This document shows positions 44,732 through 53,863 of a DNA stretch of 64,000 nt, piece by piece. Made by a program: the position numbers and the translations under genes. Each line of letters starts with the position of its first letter. The stretch's first letter is position 1. The stretch lies in NCBI GenBank assembly GCA_965218205.1, contig OZ244590.1, positions 496,001 through 560,000 of the forward strand, read 5' to 3'. A model generated the notes under the pieces. It made no database searches, was not told the DNA's origin, and worked only from the letters and a program-made list of their open reading frames with translations. Origin of the DNA: CBDDCA01 sp965218205. Lineage in GTDB: Bacteria > Spirochaetota > Spirochaetia > WTKD01 > G963693115.

Positions 44732-47700
44732 ATGAGAAAAAATAATTTTTTTATACATAACAATGGTTTTATACTACTAATAGTATTGATACTATCAGTA
44801 TTATTGGGTTGTGAAGATCCTAAGGGAGGATCTTCTGGTGGAGGTTCTTCGCCTTCTCCTGGAGGGGGAGGAAAGGTACAGCCTAGCTCAAAGTCGCAGT
44901 TATTACAGCTTATATCTGAGCGATTAAGTAAAGATATGGCAGCAGACTTAAACGATATAGATATAAGTAAAGTTACTGATATGAGTAATTTGTTTGTGCA
45001 ATTTCCTACCTTTAGTGGCAATGTGTCAAAGTGGGATGTGAGTCACGTAACAAATATGAGTGGTATGTTTGAAGGAGTAACAGGGTTTCGTGGAGGGGTA
45101 TCAAACTGGGATGTAAGCAAAGTAACAAACATGAGTAATATGTTTAAGGGAGCTACATCATTTAATAGTGATATATCAGGCTGGAATGTAAGCAATGTAA
45201 CACAGATTGATAGCATGTTTGAAGGAGCGACTGCCTTTACTCGGGACTTAAAATCATGGGCAGTAGCCCCTGCGATAAGTAAAGAGAGTACAGATGTATT
45301 TAAGAACTCGGGGATTACTGAGGATCCAAGATGGCTTACATTAGAGGTGCTGTTAGAGCCAAAAGTAGTAGTGGCAATAGTAGGGCGAGCAGTGAATGTG
45401 TCTATCACTCGGTGGCCAGTAACAACAACAGGAACATTTACATTGCTCCCAGTGTTAGCAGGGAGAGATGCACTTCCAACAGGGATGAAGTTTAATAGTA
45501 CAACAGGAACAATAACAGCAAATGCAGGAGAACTTAAGACGCTAACAAAGGGAAGTCCACATAGGTTTACTGTTACTTTTAATGGCTCAGGAGAATTTGA
45601 TAAAGTAGAAAATAAAAATTTGAAAGCACCCCTATCGGTATCAGTGAAGCATTATTCGACACAACCTAAGACAAGAGAAGATCTAAAAGCAATATTAAGA
45701 GTTATCTTAGATGCGGATGGAAATGGCATTATTGATAATGCTACAGCAGATCTCAATCATATTGATGTAAGTGCTATTACTAGCCTGAGTAGTGTATTTA
45801 ATGATAGTATGTTGAGAGATTTTAATGGCGATATATCGAAATGGGATGTAAGTAATGCAAGATATATGCTCCGTATGTTTCAAGATTCAAAGTTTAATGG
45901 AGATATATCAGGTTGGGATGTAAGTAATGTGATATTAATGAATAATATGTTTCGTAGATCGCAGTTTAATGGAGATATATCAAGTTGGGATGTAAGTAAT
46001 GTTACAAATATGGAAAGTATGTTTCGTGATTCGCAATTTACTGGAGATATATCAAATTGGGATGTGAGTAATGTTACAAATATGTATTGGATGTTTGCTG
46101 GTCCGAAATTTACTGGAGATATATCAGGCTGGGATGTAAGTAATGTTACAAATATGGAAGGTATGTTTGCTTACACAAGTGTATTTAATCAGGATATATC
46201 AAATTGGGCAGTTGATAGCGTAACTACTATGCAATCAATGTTTCAAAATTCAACAGCGTTTGATCAAGATTTGAATGCATGGGCAGAGCATATAGCAGGA
46301 AGGAAAGTAAACATAGCAAGTATATTTGGTAGTTCTAATGTATCTGATGAAAAGATACCTACATGGGCATATGTGTTTGATGTAGTATGGCAAGGAGTAA
46401 GCATAAACACTCTTACTGTATTACAACAGCAAAGCACAGTAGTGAGGATTAAAAAGCAATTTCCATTGAATGCGACAGGGCAATATAGTATAGCTCCCAA
46501 TACCCTTACAGCAGATACAGGATTATCATTTGATGCAAAAGAGGGAACAATAAAAGGAATAGCAACACAAGAATTGAGTAAAAAAGCATATACCATTACT
46601 TTTACTGGAGATGCTAAGTTTCAAGGCAAGAGTTTTGCTATCCCATTTTCGTTAGAGGTAAAGGCAAACCAAGGGAAATACGCATATTTTCCTAGTAATA
46701 AAACAGAGTTGATAGCGGCAATAAAAAAGGTAATGGATATAAATGGTGATGGAACGCCAGATAATAATAAAGCAGATTTGAATGTCATCTATACAGGGAA
46801 TATTACGGATATGAGTTTTGTATTTAATGACAGTGCCTTGAGAAGTTTTAATGGGGATATATCGCTTTGGGATGTAAGTAATGTTACCACCATGAGAGCC
46901 ATGTTTTATCAATCGCAATTTAATGGGGATATATCGCTCTGGAATGTGAGTAATGTAACAGATATGGAAGGTATGTTTAATACATCACAATTTACTGGGG
47001 ATATATCGCTCTGGAATGTAAGTAATGTAACAGACATGACTAATATGTTTTTTGGTACAAAGTTTGATGAGAATATATCGGATTGGGATGTTAGTAATGT
47101 GATATTAATGAATAATATGTTTCGTGGTTCACAATTTAATAGTGATATATCAAAATGGGATGTCAGTAGTGTGGATAGGATGCAATCTATGTTTCGTGGT
47201 TCACAATTTAATGGAGATATATCAAAATGGGATGTCAGTAATGTTTCCTTTATGTATGATATGTTTCGTAACTCGCAATTTAATAGGGATATATCGCTCT
47301 GGAATGTGAGTAATGTAACAGATATGGATGGTATGTTTAATACATCACAATTTACTGGGGATATATCGCTCTGGAATGTAAGTAATGTAATAGATATGAC
47401 TAATATGTTTCGTGACTCACAGTTTAATAGTGATATATCAGAATGGAATGTAAGCAATGTTCAAAATATGGAGAATATGTTTCAAGGGGCAACAGCCTTT
47501 AATCAGGATATATCAAGGTGGGATGTTGGGAAAGTCTTTACGATGGAGGATATGTTTAATGGAGCAACATCGTTTAATCAAGATTTAGAAGCATGGGGAG
47601 AGCATATCCCAGAACTAACAGTATCAGGAAAACCACTGAATGTAAAAGGCATATTTTCTCATTTACCCGATGAAAAAATTCCATTATGGATATATACTCT

Positions 47701-50700
47701 TGAGTACAAAGATACGAGAGGTACAGTAGTAAGTAAGAGAGTATTTACTCCGGATGATAAAAATATTGTTCTTTCTATGAACAGAACACCAAAAGAGGCA
47801 ACAGGAACCTATAGTATAGTGCCAGACACATTTGAATCAGATACAGGGTTGACATTTAATGCAGCAAATGGAAAGATAAGTGGTGATCCTACGGTAGCAT
47901 TGGCTACAAAAGAATATACCATAACCTTTGTAGGAAATGGAAACTATGCTGGCAAACAAAAAAGTATTACTCTCACTCTAACGATACAGGATACGAGCAG
48001 TAATCTATATTTTCCTAAAACAAAGGCAAAATTGATAGCAGATATAAAAACGGTAATGGCAGCAGATGATGATGGGGATGGGAATCCTAATGGGAATACA
48101 GCAAACTTAAATGTAATAAATACAGGGCATATAACAAATATGAGTAAGATATTTCATGATAGTAGCTTGAGAGATTTTAATGGGGATATATCGGGCTGGG
48201 ATGTAAGTAATGTAACAAATATGAACAGTATGTTTGAAGAATCAAAGTTTACAGGGGAAAATGGAGATATAACAAGTTGGGATGTAGGGAATGTAATAAA
48301 TATGAATGATATGTTTAAGAAATCATCATATGCTGGAGATATATCGGGCTGGGATGTAAGTAATGTAACAAGTATGAATGAGATGTTTCGAGAAACATCG
48401 TATAACAAAAATATAACTCTATGGGATGTTCGCAGTGTTGCAAATATGGAGTCAATGTTCTATAAGAATACAGCGTTTAATCAGGATATATCCTATTGGA
48501 ATGTAAGCAAGGTTGATACTATGAGACAGATGTTTCAAGAAGCAACTGCCTTTAATCAAGATATATCAAGATGGGTAGTTGATAATGTAACTACTATGCA
48601 GTCAATGTTCCAAGGAGCAACAGCGTTTGTTCAAGATTTAGACGCATGGGCAGAGCATATGGCAGGAAGAACGGTAAATACAGATAAAATATTCAATACA
48701 GCAGACAATAGTGGAGTAATACTCTCTGAAGGCAATATCCCTACATGGCTCTACGATTTTGTACTTACTGTTGGTGGAAACGAAAGCAGTACTATAAGTG
48801 GCTTTGTAGGCAAAGCCATAGAAGCAAGTGGGGTAATAACAGTAAGCAAGAAGTATCCTACTACGGCAGTGGGAAGCTATACTATCTCTCCGAGTATAAC
48901 AGATATAGGGTTGACTTTAGATGCCAGTACAGGAGCGATAAGTGGGAGTCCAACTAAAACACAAAGTACACAAAGCTATACACTGCTCTTTAGTGGAACA
49001 GGAGACTATGCAGGCAAGAGCTTAAAGATACCATTGAGCATAACAGTAGCAGCAGGAAAGTATAGCCATTCTCCTACTAATAAAGCAGAGCTGATAGCAG
49101 CGATAAAGGATGTGATGGATACTAATGATGATGGGAGTCCTAATGATAACAGTGTCAATTTGAATAGTATATATACGGGAGCTATTACGGATATGAGTGG
49201 AGTATTTAATGATGATGCCTTAAAAAGTTTTAATGGAACTATATCGGACTGGGATGTAAGTAATGTTAGCAACATGAGTGAGCTGTTTAAGGAGAGTCAA
49301 TTTAATGGCGATATATCAGGCTGGGAGGTAAAGAAAGTGACCGATATGTCTGATATGTTTAATACGAGTGCATTTAATCAAGATATATCAAATTGGGAGG
49401 TAAACAAAGTTACCGATATGAGTAGTATGTTTAAGGATAATACTGTGTTTGATCAAGATATATCAAGCTGGCATGTGAACAATGTGACCACTATGGCATC
49501 TATGTTTTATAATGCAGAAGCCTTTAATCAAGATATAGCGGGTTGGGAAGTTGATACTGTAAGTACTATAGAACAGATGTTTCGCGAAGCAACAGCGTTT
49601 GCTCAAGATTTAGAAGCATGGGCAGAGCATATAGCAGGAAGAACAGTGACTATGGGAAATGTATTTACGAATGCTGGTGTCTCTGGTGCAAACATACCGA
49701 GTTGGATGTATAGCATATCACAGAGCTATGAAGGCAATGTTACTTCAGTATTTACTATGGTAAAAGGGCAAAGTAACATTAGTATTCCATTGACTAATAC
49801 TGGAGTGAGTACTTTTAATGCAACAGGGGGCTATAGTATAGTGCCAAGTACCTTTACTACAGACACAGGCCTGACATTTAGTGCAGTGAATGGAGCGATA
49901 AGTGGTAGTCCTACAAAAGCACTTTCGTTTAGAAAATATATAATTGTGTTTACAGGAACTGGCAGTTACGTAGGAAAAAGACTTACAAAAGAATTTACCA
50001 TATACATACATGACAGCAGTGATGCGTATACATACTACCCAAAAACAAAGAATGCTTTGATAGCAAATATAAAAACAGTGGTAGCATCAAATGGAAATGC
50101 AGCAGACTTAAGTGGAATATATACAGGATATATAACAGATATGAGTGGGGTATTCAATGATAATGCCTTGAAAAGTTTTAATGGAACAATATCAAGCTGG
50201 GATGTAAGTAATGTTGTCAATATGCAAGAAATGTTTAAAGAATCGCAATTTAATAAAGATATATCAGGTTGGGATGTAAGTAATGTTACAAATATGCGAG
50301 AGATGTTTTATGGAGCAACCGCCTTTAATCAAAATATAGCGGGATGGGCAGTTGATAATGTAACTACTATGCAGTCAATGTTTCAAGGAGCAACAGCATT
50401 TAATAATGATATATCGGGCTGGGCAATTGATAGTGTAACTACTATGCAGTCAATGTTTCAGGGAGCAACAGCGTTTGCTCAAGATTTAGAAGCATGGGGG
50501 AATCATATAGCAGGAAGAACAGTAGCTATAGGAAATATACTTACGAGTGCTAATGTGTCTGATGAAAACATACCAAGCTGGATGTACACAGTATCACAGA
50601 TATATTTAGGAAACAGTATCTCAGCAGTAACAGTAGGAGTAGGGCAGCCTGATGTGAGTATTACGCTCAGTAATACTGGAATTTCAACATTTAATGCAAC

Positions 50701-52159
50701 GGGAGCATATAGTATAGAGCCAGATACATTTACTGCAGACACAGGGTTACAGTTGAGTTCACAAAATGGAACGATAAGTGGTATTCCTACTAAAGCATTG
50801 TCTCGTACAACATATACTATCGTGTTTACAGGGAATGGTGTATATTCAGGAAAAAGAGTAGCAAAAGAGTTTAGTATAGAGGTAGTACAGCTTGCGAGAA
50901 TATATAAGTATTACCCTATGAATAAAGTAGAATTGATAGCAGCGATAAAGGATGTGATGGATACCAACGATGATGGGAGTCCTAATGATAACAGTGCAGA
51001 TTTGAACTTCATATATACAGGAAATATTACAGATATGAGTTTTGTATTTAATGATACTGCATTGAGAAGCTTTACTGGAGATATATCGCTTTGGGATGTA
51101 AGTAATGTTACCACCATGAGAGCCATGTTTTATCAATCTCAATTTAATGGGGATATATCGGATTGGGATGTAAGTAATGTTACGGATATGGAAGGTATAT
51201 TTAATTCATCATCATTTAATAAGGATATATCAGGCTGGGATGTCAGAAATGTAACAGATATGAGTAATATGTTTTTTAATACAACATTTAATGGGGATAT
51301 ATCGGGCTGGGATGTAAGTAATGTTAAGAGGATGGCTAGTATGTTTTTTGGATCGCAATTTAATAAAAGTATATCAAGTTGGGATGTGAGTACAGTAATA
51401 GATATGCAACGGATGTTTTATAATTCGCAATTTAATGAGGATATATCACAATGGAATATAAGTACAGTTAAAAATATGTATGGTATGTTTTATGGATCGC
51501 AATTTAATGGGGATATATCAGGCTGGGATGTGAGTGCAGTTACAACTATGGATAGGATGTTTCATACTTCGCAATTTAATGGCGATATATCAAGATGGAA
51601 TGTAAGTGCAGTTAAAAATATGTATAGAATGTTTTATGAATCGCAGTTTAATGAGGATATATCACTATGGAATGTAAGTGCAGTTACAAATATGAGAGAG
51701 ATGTTTTATACTTCGCAATTTAATGAAGATATATCAAGATGGAATGTAAGTGCAGTTACCGATATGAGAGGGATGTTTCATACTTCACCATTTAATGGAG
51801 ATATATCGGGCTGGAATGTAAGTGCAGTTACCGATATGAGGGATATGTTTAATAGTAATACAAAATTTAATGAGGATATATCAAGATGGAATGTAAGTGC
51901 AGTTGCCGATACAGCTGGTATGTTTGGTAATGCAACTGCCTTTAATCAAGATATATCAGGTTGGGATGTAAGTAGTCTTACTAATATGAGCTATATGTTT
52001 TATGGAGCAAGTGCCTTTAATAAGGATATCTATGAATGGAAAGATCATATTGACACAAACAATATCAATACTACCCGTGCATTCACAAATTCTGGTGTAG
52101 CTTCAAACAAAATACCAGATTGGGCAGGAGGATCCTATACAGGACCATCTTCTCGATAG
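44732..52159 (+). CDS. Giant DUF285 (BspA-like) surface lipoprotein, 2475 residues
   Basis: Paralog of the gene at 39058, with lipobox VLLGC (Cys27) and linker GGSSGGGSSPSPGGGG. The design is the same but longer: blocks of 24-residue DUF285 repeats separated by Ig-like domains. Acidic, calcium-type loops lie near residues 328, 668, 1112, 1462 and 2075, with a degenerate one at ~1785. The longest repeat runs are at ~690-960 and ~2095-2410. The last ~90 residues (SGWDVSSLTNMSYMFYG to AGGSYTGPSSR) are nearly identical to the paralog. It is likely a surface lipoprotein many tens of nanometres long; its ligand is unknown. Confidence 0.9.
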   Translation: MRKNNFFIHNNGFILLIVLILSVLLGCEDPKGGSSGGGSSPSPGGGGKVQPSSKSQLLQLISERLSKDMAADLNDIDISKVTDMSNLFVQFPTFSGNVSKWDVSHVTNMSGMFEGVTGFRGGVSNWDVSKVTNMSNMFKGATSFNSDISGWNVSNVTQIDSMFEGATAFTRDLKSWAVAPAISKESTDVFKNSGITEDPRWLTLEVLLEPKVVVAIVGRAVNVSITRWPVTTTGTFTLLPVLAGRDALPTGMKFNSTTGTITANAGELKTLTKGSPHRFTVTFNGSGEFDKVENKNLKAPLSVSVKHYSTQPKTREDLKAILRVILDADGNGIIDNATADLNHIDVSAITSLSSVFNDSMLRDFNGDISKWDVSNARYMLRMFQDSKFNGDISGWDVSNVILMNNMFRRSQFNGDISSWDVSNVTNMESMFRDSQFTGDISNWDVSNVTNMYWMFAGPKFTGDISGWDVSNVTNMEGMFAYTSVFNQDISNWAVDSVTTMQSMFQNSTAFDQDLNAWAEHIAGRKVNIASIFGSSNVSDEKIPTWAYVFDVVWQGVSINTLTVLQQQSTVVRIKKQFPLNATGQYSIAPNTLTADTGLSFDAKEGTIKGIATQELSKKAYTITFTGDAKFQGKSFAIPFSLEVKANQGKYAYFPSNKTELIAAIKKVMDINGDGTPDNNKADLNVIYTGNITDMSFVFNDSALRSFNGDISLWDVSNVTTMRAMFYQSQFNGDISLWNVSNVTDMEGMFNTSQFTGDISLWNVSNVTDMTNMFFGTKFDENISDWDVSNVILMNNMFRGSQFNSDISKWDVSSVDRMQSMFRGSQFNGDISKWDVSNVSFMYDMFRNSQFNRDISLWNVSNVTDMDGMFNTSQFTGDISLWNVSNVIDMTNMFRDSQFNSDISEWNVSNVQNMENMFQGATAFNQDISRWDVGKVFTMEDMFNGATSFNQDLEAWGEHIPELTVSGKPLNVKGIFSHLPDEKIPLWIYTLEYKDTRGTVVSKRVFTPDDKNIVLSMNRTPKEATGTYSIVPDTFESDTGLTFNAANGKISGDPTVALATKEYTITFVGNGNYAGKQKSITLTLTIQDTSSNLYFPKTKAKLIADIKTVMAADDDGDGNPNGNTANLNVINTGHITNMSKIFHDSSLRDFNGDISGWDVSNVTNMNSMFEESKFTGENGDITSWDVGNVINMNDMFKKSSYAGDISGWDVSNVTSMNEMFRETSYNKNITLWDVRSVANMESMFYKNTAFNQDISYWNVSKVDTMRQMFQEATAFNQDISRWVVDNVTTMQSMFQGATAFVQDLDAWAEHMAGRTVNTDKIFNTADNSGVILSEGNIPTWLYDFVLTVGGNESSTISGFVGKAIEASGVITVSKKYPTTAVGSYTISPSITDIGLTLDASTGAISGSPTKTQSTQSYTLLFSGTGDYAGKSLKIPLSITVAAGKYSHSPTNKAELIAAIKDVMDTNDDGSPNDNSVNLNSIYTGAITDMSGVFNDDALKSFNGTISDWDVSNVSNMSELFKESQFNGDISGWEVKKVTDMSDMFNTSAFNQDISNWEVNKVTDMSSMFKDNTVFDQDISSWHVNNVTTMASMFYNAEAFNQDIAGWEVDTVSTIEQMFREATAFAQDLEAWAEHIAGRTVTMGNVFTNAGVSGANIPSWMYSISQSYEGNVTSVFTMVKGQSNISIPLTNTGVSTFNATGGYSIVPSTFTTDTGLTFSAVNGAISGSPTKALSFRKYIIVFTGTGSYVGKRLTKEFTIYIHDSSDAYTYYPKTKNALIANIKTVVASNGNAADLSGIYTGYITDMSGVFNDNALKSFNGTISSWDVSNVVNMQEMFKESQFNKDISGWDVSNVTNMREMFYGATAFNQNIAGWAVDNVTTMQSMFQGATAFNNDISGWAIDSVTTMQSMFQGATAFAQDLEAWGNHIAGRTVAIGNILTSANVSDENIPSWMYTVSQIYLGNSISAVTVGVGQPDVSITLSNTGISTFNATGAYSIEPDTFTADTGLQLSSQNGTISGIPTKALSRTTYTIVFTGNGVYSGKRVAKEFSIEVVQLARIYKYYPMNKVELIAAIKDVMDTNDDGSPNDNSADLNFIYTGNITDMSFVFNDTALRSFTGDISLWDVSNVTTMRAMFYQSQFNGDISDWDVSNVTDMEGIFNSSSFNKDISGWDVRNVTDMSNMFFNTTFNGDISGWDVSNVKRMASMFFGSQFNKSISSWDVSTVIDMQRMFYNSQFNEDISQWNISTVKNMYGMFYGSQFNGDISGWDVSAVTTMDRMFHTSQFNGDISRWNVSAVKNMYRMFYESQFNEDISLWNVSAVTNMREMFYTSQFNEDISRWNVSAVTDMRGMFHTSPFNGDISGWNVSAVTDMRDMFNSNTKFNEDISRWNVSAVADTAGMFGNATAFNQDISGWDVSSLTNMSYMFYGASAFNKDIYEWKDHIDTNNINTTRAFTNSGVASNKIPDWAGGSYTGPSSR
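46921..47410 (+). repeat. 130-bp direct duplication 360 bp apart within the giant gene
   Basis: 46921-47050 and 47281-47410 match except for four substitutions. The offset of 360 bp equals five 24-residue repeats, so the duplication keeps the frame. The copies encode DISLWNVSNVTDMEGMF and following repeats. Confidence 0.85.
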
Positions 52160-52226
52160 AGTATAAGTATACTCTTATATATGGAGGAGCTATTATCGTA
52201 TTGAGATATAGCTCCTTATTTTCTCC
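52158..52226 (+). terminator. Double hairpin terminator of the second giant gene
   Basis: AGAGTATA-AG-TATACTCT (52158-52175) overlaps the stop. GGAGCTAT (52186-52193) pairs with ATAGCTCC (52208-52215), followed by TTATTTTCTCC. It matches the terminator after the first giant gene. Confidence 0.65.
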
Positions 52227-52310
52227 TCTGCTAAAGCTGAATATTTTGCTTGCATTGTATTTTTGAATAGTAACACATTAATAGCAATGAGTAAAAAATG
52301 TTGTACTAGC

Positions 52311-52964
52311 TTATAGAGACTGTAGCATTTGTAGTAATAATAGATAGAAATGGTGTATGAGGCTATCGTGAGGTAATTGTATCTCTAGTAATTTTTGATG
52401 TAGTATGTCAGAGCATTGGGTGATAGTGCGTGTATTATTTGTTATATACCCGTCAATAGTGGCTTTTAGTATTCTTATGAATTCAACTAAATGTGTATCT
52501 TCATTGTTATGAAATAGGATAGGTATATTTCCTCTGTTATGTTCTTTTAGACTGTTCTTTATAGTATGAGTTTGAATATCTCTTTTCTGCATAGTTTGTA
52601 ATAAGAGGGTATCTGTTGTCTTATTTAATTGAATAAGGGTATGGATACATGTTTGTGTATTCTGTGAAGTAAAGGAAGAGTCTTCGTCTGTTTTTTTGTT
52701 TTGTGGTAAAGCTGTATTGTTGCCATTGCTATTGTGTGCATATATCTGACATTGTTGTACAAGCAGAGGAGTTTGTATTTTGTTTTTTTTTATTAAATCA
52801 TATGCTGTATGGTGTATTGTTTTATGGTAAGATATTGTCTGTGAGTGTAGTAAAATGTGTATTTCTAATTTTTTTGTTATATTTGTACAAAATATAAGTA
52901 TGTTTTTATGCAAGATAGTATTCATTTGAGTACGCAAGGATAAGTAGATTTTTTTATTATACAT
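52311..52964 (-). CDS. Hypothetical protein
   Basis: An open frame of 217 residues with no family that I recognise. It is rich in His, Thr, Asn, Ile and Leu and has no signal peptide, membrane segment or clear motif. The middle (~70-100) is Asn/Ser/Thr-rich. No good ribosome site precedes ATG 52964 or the inner ATG 52925. The length is unusual for chance in such AT-rich DNA and no longer frame opposes it, so it may be real. It lies between the giant lipoprotein gene and a tRNA. Confidence 0.4.
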   Translation of the reverse strand: MYNKKIYLSLRTQMNTILHKNILIFCTNITKKLEIHILLHSQTISYHKTIHHTAYDLIKKNKIQTPLLVQQCQIYAHNSNGNNTALPQNKKTDEDSSFTSQNTQTCIHTLIQLNKTTDTLLLQTMQKRDIQTHTIKNSLKEHNRGNIPILFHNNEDTHLVEFIRILKATIDGYITNNTRTITQCSDILHQKLLEIQLPHDSLIHHFYLLLLQMLQSL

Positions 52965-53050
52965 ATAAATATATTTATGCTATAATAGTCTTATATTGCA
53001 TAGATGCTGTTTATTATATTACTAATATAGTATTTACGAGTATCATACAT

Positions 53051-53123
53051 GGTGGCGTAGCTCAGTTGGTAGAGCAAACGGCTCATATCCGTTCTGTCGG
53101 GGGTTCAAGTCCCTTCGCCACTA
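53051..53123 (+). tRNA. tRNA-Met (CAU), elongator type
   Basis: A complete cloverleaf. Acceptor stem GGTGGCG / CGCCACT (first pair G-U), D arm GCTC...GAGC, anticodon stem AACGG / CCGTT with loop CTCATAT (anticodon CAT), and T arm with TTCAAGT. It resembles elongator tRNA-Met, not the initiator or lysidine-Ile forms, though the latter cannot be fully excluded. The CCA end is not encoded. Confidence 0.9.
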
Positions 53124-53161
53124 AAATTGTATTTGATAGTGATGATGTAGGGATTAGTAGC

Positions 53162-53380
53162 TTATCCTCCAAAGAGAAAATCTACGATGTTTCCACCCAT
53201 TGAAGATTTTCTTTTGTAAAATTCGGTGTACCCACAATTATTGCATTCTATAGTGAAAAATTTGTTGGTTTGTACATCCACTAGTTTTGAAAGAAAACCA
53301 CCAGTAGTTCGTGCTTCTCCTTGTGTATAATCGGTTGAGCCACATTTTATGCATGTGTATGCTTTTTTTTGTTCTGTCAT
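53162..53380 (-). CDS. Small zinc ribbon protein
   Basis: 72 residues from ATG 53380, chosen for its GAAAGGAG site; a longer frame lacks one. Two CxxC pairs (TCIKCGSTDY and IECNNCGYTEFY) form a zinc ribbon of the PF09855 type. Between them EARTTGGFLSKLVDVQTNKF is typical of the family. The C-terminus is GGNIVDFLFGG. A nucleic-acid-binding role is suggested by the family name only. Confidence 0.85.
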   Translation of the reverse strand: MTEQKKAYTCIKCGSTDYTQGEARTTGGFLSKLVDVQTNKFFTIECNNCGYTEFYKRKSSMGGNIVDFLFGG

Positions 53381-53430
53381 ATTTTCTCCTTTCTTGTACA
53401 ATTATATCATAAAGGAGGATCTAAAAAGAT

Positions 53431-53838
53431 ATGAAAACTAAACATAAAGAACAAGAAGAAAATGATATAGAAATGCACAATAAGAAGGAGCGGTTGCGAG
53501 AGGAGATTAAATACTATGAAGCAGAAAAAGAAAAAATAAGGAAAGATATGGGAGAGCTTGGAGGAGCAAAATTTTCTTCTAAAGATCTTATTACAAATAT
53601 GGTGTTTGCTATTTTATTGTTATCTTTACTGTTTTTACAAGCTGTTTTTAAGATTCTTCCTGATTTTATATCACTTGAACTTGCAATTTTTCTTGTGTCT
53701 GCAAAAATAATGTTAATGATATATTCTCAGCATAAACATAACCATTTTATGTTTTGGGTGCTTAATACTATGGAATATCGCTTAAATACCGTAGAAAAAT
53801 CAATGAAAAATATAGAAAAAATGCTTAGCAAAGATTGA
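53431..53838 (+). CDS. Small membrane protein with N-terminal coiled coil
   Basis: 135 residues; family not recognised. Residues 1-45 are highly charged and probably coiled coil (KERLREEIKYYEAEKEKIRK). Two hydrophobic helices follow (~58-75 and ~82-98), then a His-rich loop (HKHNHF) and a second amphipathic helix (MEYRLNTVEKSMKNIEKML). AAAGGAGG precedes the ATG by 11 bases, supporting a real gene. It is divergent from the zinc ribbon gene. Confidence 0.75.
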   Translation: MKTKHKEQEENDIEMHNKKERLREEIKYYEAEKEKIRKDMGELGGAKFSSKDLITNMVFAILLLSLLFLQAVFKILPDFISLELAIFLVSAKIMLMIYSQHKHNHFMFWVLNTMEYRLNTVEKSMKNIEKMLSKD

Positions 53839-53863
53839 TATGATAATTATCATATTGTATGCT

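Noticed and set aside
39058..52159. Regular DNA repeats of about 72-75 bp that might suggest a CRISPR or satellite array
   Set aside because: They are in frame, encode the 24-25-residue DUF285 repeat and vary at third codon positions; no constant spacer/repeat pattern exists.
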